Assembly (NCBI RefSeq): GCF_900111905.1
Contig: NZ_FOKM01000008.1
Coordinates: 1-64,000 of the forward strand
Origin: Rhizobium sp. NFR07
GTDB lineage: Bacteria; Pseudomonadota; Alphaproteobacteria; Rhizobiales; Rhizobiaceae
Length of the DNA: 64,000 nucleotides
Direction of reading: 5' to 3'
Shown here: piece after piece, positions 1-10,335 of the stretch
How the letters are laid out: each line of letters opens with the position of its first letter
Numbering within the stretch: position 1 is the first letter of the stretch
Position numbers and translations under genes: made by a program
The notes under the pieces: model-generated
Databases searched by the model: none
What the model saw: the letters and a program-made list of their open reading frames with translations, nothing else
What the model was told of the DNA's origin: nothing

Positions 1-1
1 G

Positions 2-286
<285 letters not shown>

Positions 287-298
287 TCGATAAGGGCA

Positions 299-338
299 GG
301 GCGGTATCTCCGGATACCGCCCACTTCAATTTTTTTTA
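299..338 (+). terminator. Rho-independent terminator of tuf
   Basis: Perfect 10-bp stem (GGGCGGTATC / GATACCGCCC) with a TCCG loop, followed after a short A/C spacer by a run of eight to nine T. It lies 13 bp after the tuf stop and separates the str operon from the S10 leader. Confidence 0.93.
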
Positions 339-601
339 AGCAAGTGGCGTATTGCGACTTGCTTATGACACAAAAACATAGCAAATGGCGCGCAAGCGCG
401 ATTTGCGCCTGCTTCGCTATGGTGAAGCAGCGAGTTGCAGAAGAATTTAAGGTGGGCCTTCGGGCCTGAAGACTGGAATAGGGTGCCTGCTGGAAGCGGT
501 GCTCTCTTCGATCTTTGAAACCGGTGATCCGCCTTAGGTAAACGAACAACCCGTGCCATCACGTTTGGTATCGGGAGAACAGAAAACAAGGATAACGTCG
601 A
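339..601 (+). promoter_or_regulatory. S10 operon leader with nested hairpins
   Basis: This 263-bp non-coding stretch separates the tuf terminator from rpsJ. It contains a hairpin in which GCAAAT (381-386) can pair with ATTTGC (401-406), closed at the top by CGCG/CGCG. An alternative outer pairing is CATAGC (377-382) with GCTATG (416-421). A GGCC-TTCG-GGCC tetraloop follows near 455-470. The promoter must lie here because the upstream operon is terminated, but I cannot pick one confident -35/-10 pair. In enterobacteria the S10 leader is the target of L4 autoregulation; a similar role here is inference. Confidence 0.5.
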
Positions 602-910
602 ATGAACGGCCAAAATATCCGCATTCGCCTTAAGGCATTCGATCACCGTATTCTCGACGCTTCTACGCGCGAGATCGTGTCGACGGCGAAGCGCACCGGA
701 GCAAGTGTCCGGGGCCCCGTTCCGCTTCCGACCCGCATCGAGAAGTTTACGGTTAACCGGTCCCCCCACATCGACAAGAAGAGCCGCGAGCAGTTCGAGA
801 TGCGCACGCATAAGCGCCTTCTCGATATCGTTGACCCGACACCCCAGACGGTGGACGCGCTGATGAAGCTCGACCTCGCCGCAGGTGTTGATGTTGAGAT
901 CAAGCTCTAA
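602..910 (+). CDS. rpsJ: 30S ribosomal protein S10 (NusE)
   Basis: Protein of the 30S head that also acts as NusE in antitermination complexes. The 102-residue length is normal for the family. Recognisable stretches are [14 protein letters not shown] near the start, GPVPLPT in the middle, [13 protein letters not shown] and the C-terminal DVEIKL. It is the first gene of the S10 operon, preceded by a structured leader and followed 49 bp later by rplC. Confidence 0.98.
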   Translation: MNGQNIRIRLKAFDHRILDASTREIVSTAKRTGASVRGPVPLPTRIEKFTVNRSPHIDKKSREQFEMRTHKRLLDIVDPTPQTVDALMKLDLAAGVDVEIKL

Positions 911-959
911 GACCTGGGTTTCGGCCAGGGTTTTAGACTGAGTGAGAAGGATTGAACCG

Positions 960-1601
960 ATGCGTTCGGGTGTAATTGCACAAAAGGTAGGGATGACCCG
1001 CGTCTACAACGACGCCGGCGAGCATATCCCGGTAACCGTATTGCGTCTCGACAACTGCCAGGTTGTTGCACACCGCACTGTTGAGAAGAACGGCTATGCT
1101 GCTGTTCAGCTCGGTGCAGGTGTTGCCAAGGTGAAGAACACCTCCAAGGCTATGCGTGGCAACTTCGCTGCCGCCAATGTCGAGCCGAAGTCGAAGCTCG
1201 TAGAGTTTCGCGTTTCTGAAGACAACATGATCGAAGTCGGCACTGAGCTGAAGGCTGATCATTTCGCAGCCGGTCAGCTGGTCGATGTGACCGGTACCTC
1301 GATCGGTAAGGGCTTTGCTGGTGCCATGAAGCGCCACAACTTCGGTGGTCTGCGCGCGACCCACGGTGTTTCCGTGTCGCACCGTTCGCACGGTTCGACT
1401 GGTAACAACCAGGATCCGGGCAAGGTCTGGAAGGGCAAGCGTATGGCTGGTCACATGGGCCAGACCCGCGTCACCACCCAGAACCTCGAAGTCGTTTCCA
1501 CCGACGAAGGCCGCGGCCTGATCCTCGTCAAGGGTGCCGTCCCCGGCTCCAAGGGCGCTTGGATCGTTGTTCGCGACGCCGTCAAGTCGGCTGCGAAGTA
1601 A
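960..1601 (+). CDS. rplC: 50S ribosomal protein L3
   Basis: Early-assembly 50S protein near the peptidyl transferase centre. 213 residues. [16 protein letters not shown] is the typical N terminus, so the ATG at 960 is chosen over an in-frame upstream codon at 942. The central loop has the conserved ATHG and [18 protein letters not shown] segments; the glutamine there is the residue methylated by PrmB in other bacteria. The gap to rplD is 13 bp. Confidence 0.97.
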   Translation: MRSGVIAQKVGMTRVYNDAGEHIPVTVLRLDNCQVVAHRTVEKNGYAAVQLGAGVAKVKNTSKAMRGNFAAANVEPKSKLVEFRVSEDNMIEVGTELKADHFAAGQLVDVTGTSIGKGFAGAMKRHNFGGLRATHGVSVSHRSHGSTGNNQDPGKVWKGKRMAGHMGQTRVTTQNLEVVSTDEGRGLILVKGAVPGSKGAWIVVRDAVKSAAK

Positions 1602-1614
1602 GGGAGCCATTATC

Positions 1615-2235
1615 ATGGAATTCAACGTCAAGACCCTCGAAGGCAAAGACGCTGGCAAGGTTTCCCTGTCGGATGCGATCTTCGGCCTCGACCCCCGCGA
1701 GGACATCCTCGCACGTATGGTCCGTTACCAGCTCGCCAAGAAGCAGCAGGGCACGCATCAGTCGCTGACCCGCGGTGAAGTTTCCCGCACCGGCGCCAAG
1801 ATGTACAAGCAGAAGGGTACGGGCCGCGCTCGTCACCATTCGGCTCGCGCTCCGCAGTTCCGTGGTGGTGCCAAGGCTCACGGCCCGGTATCGCGCAGCC
1901 ACGCGTTCGACCTTCCTAAGAAGGTTCGCGCTCTGGCTCTGCGTCACGCTCTGTCCGCAAAGCTGAAGTCTGAAGACCTGATCGTCATCGACAACCTGGT
2001 TGCTTCTGAAGCAAAGACCAAGGCTCTGATCGGCACGTTCGCATCGCTCGGTCTCACCAACGCCCTCGTCATCGGCGGCGCTGAGCTCGACAACAACTTC
2101 AAGCTCGCAGCCCAGAACATCCCGAACATCGATGTTCTGCCGGTTCAGGGCATCAATGTTTACGACATTCTGCGTCGCGGCAAGCTCGTGCTGTCGAAGG
2201 CCGCAGTTGAAGCTCTAGAGGAGCGTTTCAAGTGA
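1615..2235 (+). CDS. rplD: 50S ribosomal protein L4
   Basis: L4 binds 23S rRNA and lines the exit tunnel; in enterobacteria it also represses its own operon. 206 residues from the ATG at 1615 ([14 protein letters not shown]); a longer in-frame reading starts inside rplC and is not needed. The extended loop [18 protein letters not shown] is the characteristic tunnel segment. It overlaps rplW by 4 bp, indicating translational coupling. Confidence 0.97.
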   Translation: MEFNVKTLEGKDAGKVSLSDAIFGLDPREDILARMVRYQLAKKQQGTHQSLTRGEVSRTGAKMYKQKGTGRARHHSARAPQFRGGAKAHGPVSRSHAFDLPKKVRALALRHALSAKLKSEDLIVIDNLVASEAKTKALIGTFASLGLTNALVIGGAELDNNFKLAAQNIPNIDVLPVQGINVYDILRRGKLVLSKAAVEALEERFK

Positions 2236-2525
2236 CCGATCTTCGCCACTATGATGTGATCGTATCTCCCTCGATCACCGAAAAGTCGACGCTGGTATCC
2301 GAACAGAACCAGGTTGTCTTCAACGTTGCCAAGACTGCTTCCAAGCCTGAGATCAAGGCTGCCGTAGAAGCGCTCTTCGGTGTGAAGGTCACTGCCGTCA
2401 ATACGCTGGTCCGCAAGGGCAAGGTGAAGCGCTTCCGCGGCTTCATCGGCAAGCAGAAGGACGTCAAGAAGGCTGTTGTCACCCTGGCCGAAGGTCAGAC
2501 GATCGACATCTCCACCGGTCTCTGA
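2232..2525 (+). CDS. rplW: 50S ribosomal protein L23
   Basis: Tunnel-exit protein that docks trigger factor and SRP. 97 residues with a GTG start embedded in the stop region of rplD. Typical elements are the ITEKSTL motif near the N terminus and [16 protein letters not shown], the loop that contacts rRNA. Sits between rplD and rplB as in all S10 operons. Confidence 0.97.
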   Translation: MTDLRHYDVIVSPSITEKSTLVSEQNQVVFNVAKTASKPEIKAAVEALFGVKVTAVNTLVRKGKVKRFRGFIGKQKDVKKAVVTLAEGQTIDISTGL

Positions 2526-2536
2526 GGTAAAGAAAA

Positions 2537-3370
2537 ATGGCATTGAAAAGCTATAATCCGACGACCCCGAGCCAGCGTCAGCTGGTCATCGTCGACCGTT
2601 CGGGCCTGTGGAAGGGCAAGCCGGTCAAGGCGCTGACGGAAGGTCTCTCCAAGAGCGGCGGTCGTAACAACAACGGCCGCATCACCGCCCGCTTTATCGG
2701 CGGCGGTCACAAGCGTACCTACCGCCTGGTCGACTTCAAGCGTCGCAAGTTCGACGTTGAAGGCACGGTCGAGCGTCTGGAATACGACCCGAACCGTACT
2801 GCGTTCATCGCGCTCGTCACCTACGCGGACGGCGAACAGGCCTACATCCTCGCTCCGCAGCGCCTCGCTGCCGGCGACAAGGTCATCGCTTCCGACAAGG
2901 CTGTCGACGTGAAGCCGGGCAACACCATGCCTCTGCAGTACATCCCGGTTGGTTCGATCGTTCACAACGTCGAAATGAAGCCGGGCAAGGGCGGCCAGAT
3001 CGCCCGTTCTGCCGGCACCTACGTACAGCTCGTCGGCCGCGATGCCGGCATGGCTATCCTTCGCCTGAATTCCGGCGAACAGCGTCTCGTCCCGGGCTCC
3101 TGCCTGGCTTCGATCGGCGCCGTTTCCAACCCGGATCACGGCAACATCAACGATGGCAAGGCCGGTCGTACCGTATGGCGTGGCAAGCGTCCGCATAACC
3201 GCGGCGTCGTCATGAACCCGGTCGACCACCCGCACGGTGGTGGTGAAGGTCGCACCTCGGGTGGCCGTCATCCGGTTTCGCCTTGGGGCAAGCCCACCAA
3301 GGGCAAGCGCACGCGTTCGAACAAGTCCACGGACAAGTTCATCATGCGCTCGCGCCACGTGAAGAAGTAA
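2537..3370 (+). CDS. rplB: 50S ribosomal protein L2
   Basis: Essential for subunit association and peptidyl transferase. 277 residues, the family norm. The C-terminal signature [20 protein letters not shown], with the conserved histidine, is intact, as is GGGHKRTYR in the N-terminal RNA-binding half. Starts 11 bp after rplW with a GAGG ribosome binding site. Confidence 0.98.
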   Translation: MALKSYNPTTPSQRQLVIVDRSGLWKGKPVKALTEGLSKSGGRNNNGRITARFIGGGHKRTYRLVDFKRRKFDVEGTVERLEYDPNRTAFIALVTYADGEQAYILAPQRLAAGDKVIASDKAVDVKPGNTMPLQYIPVGSIVHNVEMKPGKGGQIARSAGTYVQLVGRDAGMAILRLNSGEQRLVPGSCLASIGAVSNPDHGNINDGKAGRTVWRGKRPHNRGVVMNPVDHPHGGGEGRTSGGRHPVSPWGKPTKGKRTRSNKSTDKFIMRSRHVKK

Positions 3371-3386
3371 GAGAGGAAGTCGTTCA

Positions 3387-3665
3387 ATGGCTCGTTCAGT
3401 ATGGAAAGGTCCGTTTGTTGACGGCTATCTTCTCAAGAAGGCTGAGAAGGTACGTGAAGGCGGTCGTAGCGAAGTGATCAAGATGTGGAGCCGTCGCTCC
3501 ACCATCCTGCCGCAGTTCGTCGGTCTCACCTTCGGCGTCTACAATGGCTCGAAGCACATCCCGGTCAGCGTCAACGAAGACATGGTCGGTCACAAGTTCG
3601 GTGAATTCGCTCCCACCCGTACCTACTATGGTCACGGCGCGGACAAGAAGGCGAAGAGGAAGTAA
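3387..3665 (+). CDS. rpsS: 30S ribosomal protein S19
   Basis: 30S head protein that contacts S13 and the A-site finger. 92 residues. Diagnostic segments are [10 protein letters not shown] at the N terminus, [13 protein letters not shown] and the C-terminal [16 protein letters not shown]. Two bp separate it from rplV. Confidence 0.98.
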   Translation: MARSVWKGPFVDGYLLKKAEKVREGGRSEVIKMWSRRSTILPQFVGLTFGVYNGSKHIPVSVNEDMVGHKFGEFAPTRTYYGHGADKKAKRK

Positions 3666-3667
3666 TC

Positions 3668-4057
3668 ATGGCGAAGGCAAAGACCGAACGCCGGCTGAAG
3701 GACAACGAGGCACAGGCAGTCGCCCGTACCCTCCGCGTCAGCCCGCAGAAGCTGAACCTGGTTGCCGCCATGATCCGCGGCAAGAAGGTAGAACGTGCGC
3801 TCGCAGAACTCGAGTTCTCGCGCAAGCGCATCGCAGGCACGGTGAAGAAGACCCTCGAGTCTGCTATCGCCAACGCCGAAAACAACCATGACCTCGACGT
3901 CGACTCTCTGATCGTTTCGGAAGCATACGTCGGCAAGTCGATCGTGATGAAGCGTTTCCACGCTCGTGGCCGTGGCCGCGCATCGCGCATCGAAAAGCCG
4001 TTCGCTCACCTGACGATCGTTGTTCGCGAAGTCGAGGAAAAAGGGGAGGCCGCATAA
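3668..4057 (+). CDS. rplV: 50S ribosomal protein L22
   Basis: L22 lines the narrow part of the exit tunnel. 129 residues with [14 protein letters not shown] in helix 1 and the hairpin tip ending [20 protein letters not shown]. Its TAA stop shares a base with the rpsC ATG, so translation is probably coupled. Confidence 0.97.
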   Translation: MAKAKTERRLKDNEAQAVARTLRVSPQKLNLVAAMIRGKKVERALAELEFSRKRIAGTVKKTLESAIANAENNHDLDVDSLIVSEAYVGKSIVMKRFHARGRGRASRIEKPFAHLTIVVREVEEKGEAA

Positions 4058-4791
4058 TGGGCCAGAAAATTAATCCGATCGGCTTCCGCCTCGGCATTAA
4101 CCGCACCTGGGACAGCCGTTGGTTCGCCGACAACGCCGAATACGGCCAGCTGCTCCACGAAGACCTGAAGATCCGCGCCTACCTGATGCAGGAGCTGAAG
4201 CAGGCCGGTATCGCTAAGGTCGTCATCGAGCGTCCGCACAAGAAGTGCCGCGTCACGATCCACTCGGCTCGCCCGGGTCTGATCATCGGCAAGAAGGGTG
4301 CAGACATCGAGAAGCTTCGCAAGAAGATCTCGTCGATGACGAACTCGGAAACGCACCTCAACATCGTTGAAGTGCGCAAGCCGGAAGTTGACGCGACGCT
4401 GGTTGCCCAGTCGATCGCTCAGCAGCTCGAACGCCGCGTGGCTTTCCGCCGTGCGATGAAGCGTGCTGTTCAGTCCGCAATGCGTCTTGGTGCCGAAGGC
4501 ATCAAGATCACCTGCGCCGGCCGTCTTGGCGGCGCGGAAATCGCTCGTACCGAATGGTACCGCGAAGGCCGCGTTCCGCTTCACACGCTGCGTGCAGACA
4601 TCGACTACGGTACGGCTGAAGCCGAAACCGCATTCGGTATCTGCGGCATCAAGGTCTGGATCTTCAAGGGCGAAATCCTTGAGCACGATCCGATGGCTTC
4701 CGAACGTCGCGCGCTGGAAGGCGATGCGCTGGGTCCGGCAAGCCGCGACCGTGATCGTGGCGATCGTCGCCGCGAACGCGAAAACGCTTGA
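4057..4791 (+). CDS. rpsC: 30S ribosomal protein S3
   Basis: mRNA-entry protein with helicase activity together with S4 and S5. 244 residues: N-terminal KH-2 domain with the RNA-binding [14 protein letters not shown] loop at about 69-82, then the conserved C-terminal domain ([20 protein letters not shown]). The tail is basic and rich in Asp/Arg, as in other alphaproteobacteria. Confidence 0.97.
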   Translation: MGQKINPIGFRLGINRTWDSRWFADNAEYGQLLHEDLKIRAYLMQELKQAGIAKVVIERPHKKCRVTIHSARPGLIIGKKGADIEKLRKKISSMTNSETHLNIVEVRKPEVDATLVAQSIAQQLERRVAFRRAMKRAVQSAMRLGAEGIKITCAGRLGGAEIARTEWYREGRVPLHTLRADIDYGTAEAETAFGICGIKVWIFKGEILEHDPMASERRALEGDALGPASRDRDRGDRRRERENA

Positions 4792-4829
4792 TTATCGCTG
4801 GCGAAAGATAAGCTCGGAGAAGTAAGAAA

Positions 4830-5243
4830 ATGTTGCAGCCAAAGCGTACCAAGTATCGCAAGCAGTTCAAGGGCCGCATCAAGGGCGTCGCAAAGGGCGG
4901 CTTTGACCTTGCATTCGGCGAATTCGGCCTGAAGGCTCAGGAACCGAACCGCGTGAACGCTCGCGAGATCGAAGCGGCTCGCCGCGCGATCACCCGTTAC
5001 ATGAAGCGCGCGGGCCGTGTATGGATCCGCGTCTTCCCTGACGTCCCGGTTACTGCCAAGCCCACCGAAGTTCGTATGGGTAAGGGTAAGGGTTCGGTTG
5101 AATACTGGGCTTGCAAGGTCAAGCCTGGTCGTATCATGTTCGAGATCGACGGCGTTTCGGAAGAAATCGCGCGCGAGGCACTCCGCCTCGGTTCTGCCAA
5201 GCTCTCGGTCACGACGCGCTTCGTTCAGCGCATCGCAGAGTAA
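4830..5243 (+). CDS. rplP: 50S ribosomal protein L16
   Basis: Organises the A-site side of the 50S central region. 137 residues. [16 protein letters not shown] is the usual N terminus, and the [19 protein letters not shown] block and the C-terminal [11 protein letters not shown] are conserved. An AAGAA-type ribosome binding site precedes the ATG. Confidence 0.98.
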   Translation: MLQPKRTKYRKQFKGRIKGVAKGGFDLAFGEFGLKAQEPNRVNAREIEAARRAITRYMKRAGRVWIRVFPDVPVTAKPTEVRMGKGKGSVEYWACKVKPGRIMFEIDGVSEEIAREALRLGSAKLSVTTRFVQRIAE

Positions 5244-5255
5244 GGAGAAGGCACG

Positions 5256-5456
5256 ATGAAAGCCGAAGACGTACGCGGCCTCAGCGCCGACCAGCTCAAG
5301 GACAAGCTTGCGGACCTGAAGAAGGAGCAGTTCAACCTGCGCTTCCAGAAGGCAACCGGCCAGCTCGAGAAGTCCTCGCGCATCACCGAAGTTCGCAAGG
5401 ACATCGCTCGCGTGAAAACCATTGCCCGCCAGAAGGCGGCAGAAGCCAAGGCCTAA
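5256..5456 (+). CDS. rpmC: 50S ribosomal protein L29
   Basis: Small helical protein near the tunnel exit. 66 residues, rich in Lys and Glu; [20 protein letters not shown] and [11 protein letters not shown] are the family helices. Strong AAGGAG ribosome binding site; 11 bp to rpsQ. Confidence 0.96.
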   Translation: MKAEDVRGLSADQLKDKLADLKKEQFNLRFQKATGQLEKSSRITEVRKDIARVKTIARQKAAEAKA

Positions 5457-5467
5457 GGAAGAATAAT

Positions 5468-5704
5468 ATGCCAAAACGCATTCTGCAGGGCGTTGTCGTT
5501 TCCGACAAGAACGAGAAGACCGTTGTTGTCCGCGTCGAGCGCCGCTTCGCGCATCCGCTGCTTCAGAAGACCGTTCGCCGGTCCAAGAAGTACAAGGCGC
5601 ATGACGAGACCAATCAGTACAAGGTAGGTGATGTCGTTTCCATCGAGGAATGCGCACCGATCTCCAAGGACAAGCGCTGGACGGTTATCTCCGCCCAGGC
5701 TTAA
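5468..5704 (+). CDS. rpsQ: 30S ribosomal protein S17
   Basis: Primary 16S rRNA binder of the 30S body. 78 residues with an OB fold: [20 protein letters not shown], then [12 protein letters not shown] and the C-terminal [14 protein letters not shown] much longer in-frame reading from 5111 runs through rplP and rpmC in another frame and is not real. A 234-bp gap with two hairpins follows. Confidence 0.97.
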   Translation: MPKRILQGVVVSDKNEKTVVVRVERRFAHPLLQKTVRRSKKYKAHDETNQYKVGDVVSIEECAPISKDKRWTVISAQA

Positions 5705-5718
5705 TCTGATCAGGAATT

Positions 5719-5800
5719 TCTGCCAGGCCCTTGCGTCTGGCAGAGAATCCTGTATGAAGCACGCCACTGGCGTCGAACGCTCGGAAACGGGCGTTCTTTT
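5719..5800 (+). promoter_or_regulatory. Two hairpins between rpsQ and rplN
   Basis: First hairpin: perfect 8-bp stem TCTGCCAG (5719-5726) / CTGGCAGA (5737-5744). Second: GAACGCTC / GGGCGTTC (5775-5796) followed directly by TTTT, which looks like a weak intrinsic terminator. The whole rpsQ-rplN gap is 234 bp, far longer than other gaps in the cluster, so an attenuator or a fresh promoter for the spc half is plausible. No confident promoter was found. Confidence 0.5.
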
Positions 5801-5938
5801 GCTTTGAGCGCACGGAAGGTCCCTTTCAGGGAAACCACCTTGGCAAGACCCATCCCGCGCACACTGAAAATCTGTTCATAGCCGGCCCCAGGCGCTTCTG
5901 CGCGTGGTGTTTCGGTCATTAGAAAAAGGCGACCTGAC

Positions 5939-6307
5939 ATGATTCAGATGCAAACAAACCTCGACGTGGCGGATAATTCCGGCGCACGTCGTGTCATGTG
6001 CATCAAGGTGCTGGGCGGCTCCAAGCGCAAGTACGCTTCGGTCGGCGACATTATCGTCGTTTCGATCAAGGAAGCTATTCCGCGCGGCCGCGTGAAGAAG
6101 GGCGATGTGATGAAGGCGGTTGTTGTGCGTACCGCTAAAGACATCCGTCGCGCCGACGGCAGCGTCATCCGCTTCGATAACAACGCAGCGGTCCTCATCG
6201 ACAACAAGAAAGAGCCGATCGGCACCCGTATCTTCGGACCGGTTCCGCGCGAACTTCGCGCCAAGAACCACATGAAGATCATCTCGCTGGCTCCAGAAGT
6301 ACTGTAA
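5939..6307 (+). CDS. rplN: 50S ribosomal protein L14
   Basis: Subunit-interface protein of the 50S. 122 residues: [20 protein letters not shown], then [16 protein letters not shown] and the C-terminal [11 protein letters not shown] are family hallmarks. First gene after the long rpsQ gap, hence first gene of the spc segment. Confidence 0.98.
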   Translation: MIQMQTNLDVADNSGARRVMCIKVLGGSKRKYASVGDIIVVSIKEAIPRGRVKKGDVMKAVVVRTAKDIRRADGSVIRFDNNAAVLIDNKKEPIGTRIFGPVPRELRAKNHMKIISLAPEVL

Positions 6308-6319
6308 GGAGCGGGATCC

Positions 6320-6628
6320 ATGCAGAAGATCAAGAAGGGCGACAACGTCGTCGTACTCGCCGGCAAGGACAAGGGCCGTACCGGTGAAGTTATCCAGGTT
6401 CTGCCGAAGGAAGACCGTGCGGTCGTCCGTGGCATCAACATGGTGAAGCGCCACCAGCGTCAGACGCAGACGCAGGAAGCTGGCATCATCAACAAGGAAG
6501 CATCCATCCATCTGTCGAACGTCGCGATCGTCGCGAAAGACGGCAAGCCGACCCGCGTTGGCTTTTCCGTCGTCGACGGAAAGAAGGTGCGTGTAGCCAA
6601 GCGTACGGGAGATGTAATCGATGGCTGA
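6320..6628 (+). CDS. rplX: 50S ribosomal protein L24
   Basis: Assembly initiator of the 50S. 102 residues with an N-terminal KOW motif ([19 protein letters not shown]) and the central [10 protein letters not shown]. Overlaps rplE by 8 bp, which suggests coupled translation. Confidence 0.97.
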   Translation: MQKIKKGDNVVVLAGKDKGRTGEVIQVLPKEDRAVVRGINMVKRHQRQTQTQEAGIINKEASIHLSNVAIVAKDGKPTRVGFSVVDGKKVRVAKRTGDVIDG

Positions 6629-7178
6629 GTCCAAGTACGAGCCGCGCCTCAAGGCGGAATACGTTTCCCGCATCCGCGGCGCGCTTCAGGAGAAGTTCTC
6701 CTACGCGAACGAAATGATGATCCCGAAGGTCGACAAGATCGTCATCAACATGGGCGTGGGTGAGGCAACTGCCGACTCCAAGAAGCCCACTGTTGCTGCA
6801 GCTGACCTGGCCGCTATCGCTGGTCAGAAGCCGGTCATCACCAAGGCCCGCAACTCTATCGCTGGCTTCAAGGTTCGCGAACATATGCCGATCGGCGCGA
6901 AGGTTACCCTGCGCGGCGCCCGCATGTACGAGTTCATGGATCGCCTGGTCAACATCGCGCTTCCGCGCGTTCGCGACTTCCGCGGCCTGAACCCGAAGTC
7001 CTTCGACGGCCGTGGCAACTTCGCCATGGGCCTCAAGGAGCACATTGTGTTCCCGGAGATCAACTACGACAAGGTTGATCAGATGTGGGGCATGGACATC
7101 ATCGTTTGCACGACGGCTACCAACGACGACGAAGCTCGCGCTCTGCTCACAGAGTTCAACTTCCCGTTCCGTGCGTAA
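6621..7178 (+). CDS. rplE: 50S ribosomal protein L5
   Basis: Binds 5S rRNA and contacts S13 across the interface. 185 residues, with [11 protein letters not shown] in the N-terminal part, [20 protein letters not shown], and MDIIVCTTA near the end, all conserved in L5. Confidence 0.98.
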   Translation: MAESKYEPRLKAEYVSRIRGALQEKFSYANEMMIPKVDKIVINMGVGEATADSKKPTVAAADLAAIAGQKPVITKARNSIAGFKVREHMPIGAKVTLRGARMYEFMDRLVNIALPRVRDFRGLNPKSFDGRGNFAMGLKEHIVFPEINYDKVDQMWGMDIIVCTTATNDDEARALLTEFNFPFRA

Positions 7179-7211
7179 CCGTAACGACGAGCGTTAAAAA
7201 GGAACTCCGAT

Positions 7212-7517
7212 ATGGCGAAAACCAGCGCAGTTGAAAAGAACAAGCGCCGCCGCAAGACAGTCGCCCAGCAGGCCGCTAAGCGCGCCGAGCTGAAGGCGAT
7301 CATCATGAACCAGGAACTTCCGATCGAAGACCGGTTCAAGGCAACTATCAAGCTCGCTTCTCTGTCTCGCGATGGCTCGAAGACGCGTATCCGCAACCGT
7401 TGCGAAGTCACCGGTCGCCCGCGCGCTTTCTATCGTAAGCTTAAGATGTCGCGTATTGCACTTCGCGAACTCGGCAACCTCGGCAAGGTGCCGGGCGTCG
7501 TCAAGTCGAGCTGGTAA
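7212..7517 (+). CDS. rpsN: 30S ribosomal protein S14 (zinc-free form)
   Basis: Late-assembly protein of the 30S head. 101 residues, the long form without a zinc ribbon: only one cysteine is present, in [11 protein letters not shown]. The C terminus [15 protein letters not shown] is typical. A strong GGAACTCC-spaced start follows rplE by 33 bp. Confidence 0.97.
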   Translation: MAKTSAVEKNKRRRKTVAQQAAKRAELKAIIMNQELPIEDRFKATIKLASLSRDGSKTRIRNRCEVTGRPRAFYRKLKMSRIALRELGNLGKVPGVVKSSW

Positions 7518-7529
7518 GGAGATCGTTAG

Positions 7530-7928
7530 ATGACCATGACTGATCCCTTGGGCGATATGCTCACCCGTATCCGCAACGGCGCTTCCCGCCGCAAGTCGAC
7601 CGTCTCGACGCCTGCCTCCCGGCTGCGCGCTCGCGTTCTCGACGTGCTGCAGGCTGAAGGCTACATCCGCGGCTACTCCCAGGTCGACTACGGCAACGGC
7701 AAGTCCGAGCTGGAAATCGAACTGAAGTACTACGAAGGCGCTTCCGTGATCCGTGAGATCGGCCGCGTCTCCAAGCCGGGCCGCCGAGTTTATGTCTCGG
7801 TTAAGTCCATTCCGCAGGTCGCGAACGGCCTCGGCATCACCATCCTTTCGACTCCGAAGGGCGTGATGGCCGATCACCAGGCTCGCGAACAGAACGTAGG
7901 CGGCGAGGTTCTTTGCTCGGTCTTCTAA
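7530..7928 (+). CDS. rpsH: 30S ribosomal protein S8
   Basis: Binds 16S helix 21 and, in E. coli, represses the spc operon. 132 residues: [13 protein letters not shown] at the N terminus and [16 protein letters not shown] near the C terminus. The first of two closely spaced ATGs is chosen because AAGGAG lies at proper distance from it; a start two codons later is possible. Confidence 0.97.
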   Translation: MTMTDPLGDMLTRIRNGASRRKSTVSTPASRLRARVLDVLQAEGYIRGYSQVDYGNGKSELEIELKYYEGASVIREIGRVSKPGRRVYVSVKSIPQVANGLGITILSTPKGVMADHQAREQNVGGEVLCSVF

Positions 7929-7970
7929 GGCTGAGCAGAGATCTCCATAGCGAACAGACAGGATAAACAA

Positions 7971-8504
7971 ATGTCTCGTATCGGTAAGAAGCCCGTTCAG
8001 GTTCCGGCAGGTGTAACGGCTTCGGTCGAAGGCCAGAAGGTTTCTGCTAAGGGCCCGAAGGGCGAGCTGTTCTTCGTCGCAAACGACGAAGTCAAGCTCG
8101 AACTCAAGGACAACGCTGTTTCGGTAACCCCGGCCAGCCAGACCAAGGATGCTCGTTCGAAGTGGGGCATGTCCCGCACGATGATCGAGAACATCTTCAA
8201 GGGTGTTAAGGACGGCTACGAGCGCAAGCTCGAAATCAACGGCGTCGGTTACCGCGCTGCCATGCAGGGCAAGAACCTGCAGCTGCAGCTCGGCTTCAGC
8301 CACGACGTTGTCTACGAAGCCCCCGAAGGCATCACCATTGCCGTGCCGAAGCCGACGGAAATCGTCGTCACCGGCATCAACAAGCAGCAGGTCGGTCAGG
8401 TTGCCGCGGAAATCCGCGAATACCGTGGTCCCGAGCCCTACAAGGGCAAAGGCGTCAAGTACGCCGAGGAACGGATCGTCCGCAAGGAAGGCAAGAAGAA
8501 GTAA
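7971..8504 (+). CDS. rplF: 50S ribosomal protein L6
   Basis: 50S protein near the sarcin-ricin loop. 177 residues with two repeated folds: [15 protein letters not shown] at the start, [21 protein letters not shown] in the middle, and the signature [13 protein letters not shown] near the end. Confidence 0.98.
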   Translation: MSRIGKKPVQVPAGVTASVEGQKVSAKGPKGELFFVANDEVKLELKDNAVSVTPASQTKDARSKWGMSRTMIENIFKGVKDGYERKLEINGVGYRAAMQGKNLQLQLGFSHDVVYEAPEGITIAVPKPTEIVVTGINKQQVGQVAAEIREYRGPEPYKGKGVKYAEERIVRKEGKKK

Positions 8505-8516
8505 GGACGAGCGATC

Positions 8517-8879
8517 ATGGCTACCAGAAAAGAAGCACTCACCAAGCGTGCGAGCCGTGTTCGCCGCCAGATCAAGAAGGTCGCAAACGGCCGTCCGCGT
8601 CTGTCGGTTCACCGCTCGTCCAAGAACATCTACGTACAGGTCATCGACGACGTGGCCGGCCGCACGCTTGCTGCCGCTTCCACGCTCGACGTCGATCTGC
8701 GCAAGTCGCTGAAGACCGGTGCGGACGTTGCAGCAGCTGCTGCCGTCGGCAAACTGGTTGCAGAGCGCGCCTCCAAGGCTGGCGTGAAGGAAGTCGTGTT
8801 CGATCGCGGCGCCTTCATCTACCACGGCCGTATCAAGGCACTTGCTGAAGCTGCCCGCGAAGGCGGTCTGAGCTTCTAA
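8517..8879 (+). CDS. rplR: 50S ribosomal protein L18
   Basis: 5S rRNA-binding protein of the central protuberance. 120 residues with [20 protein letters not shown] at about 27-46 and the C-terminal [20 protein letters not shown]. Followed by a hairpin-containing 125-bp gap before rpsE. Confidence 0.98.
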   Translation: MATRKEALTKRASRVRRQIKKVANGRPRLSVHRSSKNIYVQVIDDVAGRTLAAASTLDVDLRKSLKTGADVAAAAAVGKLVAERASKAGVKEVVFDRGAFIYHGRIKALAEAAREGGLSF

Positions 8880-8884
8880 GGAAT

Positions 8885-8922
8885 TTCGCCCGGTCTGCCC
8901 GAGAGGGGAGGCCGGGCGAATT
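8885..8922 (+). promoter_or_regulatory. Hairpin between rplR and rpsE
   Basis: Perfect 9-bp stem TTCGCCCGG (8885-8893) / CCGGGCGAA (8912-8920) with an 18-nt loop. Only two T follow, so it is a poor terminator; it could stabilise or process the mRNA. Confidence 0.45.
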
Positions 8923-9004
8923 GCGGTTCTGCCGCATCTCCTCCGGTTATCCGGAATAATCGTGAACCTGCCGTTCCACCCGCAAAAGAAAAAGGACAAG
9001 GACA

Positions 9005-9571
9005 ATGGCACAGGAAAGAAGAGGCCGCGAAGATCGTGCGCCTCGTGAAGAGCGCGATAGCGAATTCGTCGACAAGCTGGTCGCGATCAACCGCGTCGCC
9101 AAGGTCGTCAAGGGCGGCCGTCGCTTCGGTTTCGCTGCTCTCGTCGTCGTAGGCGACCAGAAGGGCCGCGTCGGCTTCGGCCATGGCAAGGCACGTGAAG
9201 TGCCGGAAGCCATCCGCAAGGCGACCGAAGCTGCAAAGCGCGAACTGATCTTCGTACCGCTGCGCGACGGCCGTACGCTGCATCACGACGTCAACGGCCG
9301 TCACGGCGCCGGCAAGGTTCTGCTGCGTGCCGCCAAGGCTGGTACCGGTATCATCGCCGGTGGCCCGATGCGTGCCGTATTCGAAACGCTCGGCGTTCAT
9401 GACGTCGTTGCCAAGTCGACCGGTTCGTCGAACCCGTACAACATGATTCGTGCGACGTTTGACGCCCTCAAGCACCAGGTGCATCCGAAGGACATCGCAG
9501 CTCAGCGCGGCATGAAATATGCTACGCTGCAGGCTCGCCGTGCCGCTTCCGGCGTTGCATCGGAAGAATAA
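9005..9571 (+). CDS. rpsE: 30S ribosomal protein S5
   Basis: Decoding-accuracy protein of the 30S body. 188 residues. [20 protein letters not shown] is the N-terminal double-stranded-RNA-binding segment, followed by [15 protein letters not shown] and [28 protein letters not shown] precedes the start. Confidence 0.98.
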   Translation: MAQERRGREDRAPREERDSEFVDKLVAINRVAKVVKGGRRFGFAALVVVGDQKGRVGFGHGKAREVPEAIRKATEAAKRELIFVPLRDGRTLHHDVNGRHGAGKVLLRAAKAGTGIIAGGPMRAVFETLGVHDVVAKSTGSSNPYNMIRATFDALKHQVHPKDIAAQRGMKYATLQARRAASGVASEE

Positions 9572-9585
9572 GAGGAGTCTGACCC

Positions 9586-9795
9586 ATGGCTAAGGCTACG
9601 AAGAAGACTGAAGCAAAGACGATCACGGTCGAGCAGATCGGTTCGCCTATTCGCCGTCCGGCTATCCAGCGCGCAACGCTGGTCGGTCTGGGCCTCAACA
9701 AGATGCACCGGGTTCGCACGCTGGAAGATACCCCTTCCGTTCGTGGCATGATCCGGTCTGTCCAGCATCTCGTTCGCATCGTCGACGAGAAGTGA
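9586..9795 (+). CDS. rpmD: 50S ribosomal protein L30
   Basis: Small 50S protein. 69 residues: a basic N-terminal extension, then [20 protein letters not shown] and [20 protein letters not shown], the family core. Lies between rpsE and rplO as in other spc operons. Confidence 0.97.
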   Translation: MAKATKKTEAKTITVEQIGSPIRRPAIQRATLVGLGLNKMHRVRTLEDTPSVRGMIRSVQHLVRIVDEK

Positions 9796-9811
9796 GACGG
9801 AGGGATTGACC

Positions 9812-10291
9812 ATGAAACTGAATGAGATCAAGGACAACGAAGGCGCCTCCAAGGACCGTATCCGCGTAGGTCGCGGTATCGGCTCCGGCAAGGGCAAGAC
9901 CGGTGGCCGCGGCGTCAAGGGTCAGAAGGCCCGTTCCGGCGTTGCCGTCAACGGCTTCGAAGGCGGTCAGATGCCAATCTACCGTCGTCTGCCGAAGCGT
10001 GGCTTCAACAACATCTTCGCATCTGAATACGTCACCGTTTCGCTCGGCCGTATCCAGACCGCGATCGATGCCAAGAAGCTCGATCCGAAGGCCACTGTTG
10101 ATGCTGCCGCCCTCAAGGCTGCCGGCGTCATCCGTCGCGTCAAGGACGGCGTACGCGTGCTTTCCGGCGGTGAGCTGAAGGCCAAGGTTTCGATCGAAGT
10201 CGCCGGCGCCTCCAAGGCTGCCGTCGAGAAGATCGAAAAGGCCGGCGCATCGATCAAGCTGCTCGCAGCTGTCGAAACTGCCGCAGAGTAA
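9812..10291 (+). CDS. rplO: 50S ribosomal protein L15
   Basis: Late-assembly 50S protein. 159 residues from ATG 9812 ([12 protein letters not shown]); a TTG two codons earlier is less likely. The Gly/Lys-rich [20 protein letters not shown] segment and [18 protein letters not shown] are diagnostic. A hairpin with terminator character follows. Confidence 0.97.
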   Translation: MKLNEIKDNEGASKDRIRVGRGIGSGKGKTGGRGVKGQKARSGVAVNGFEGGQMPIYRRLPKRGFNNIFASEYVTVSLGRIQTAIDAKKLDPKATVDAAALKAAGVIRRVKDGVRVLSGGELKAKVSIEVAGASKAAVEKIEKAGASIKLLAAVETAAE

Positions 10292-10298
10292 AACGTTT

Positions 10299-10335
10299 AA
10301 AATCGCCCGGGGTGAGCTTCACACCGGGCGATTTT
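10299..10335 (+). terminator. Terminator-like hairpin between rplO and secY
   Basis: 12-bp perfect stem AAAATCGCCCGG (10299-10310) / CCGGGCGATTTT (10324-10335), 13-nt loop. The A-run and T-run make it symmetrical, so it could act on either strand. It interrupts the classical rplO-secY continuity and would reduce or reset transcription into secY. Confidence 0.75.

Noticed and set aside
7194..9011. 605-codon open frame on the minus strand opposite rpsN-rplR
   Set aside because: It covers five certain ribosomal protein genes and has no recognisable domain.
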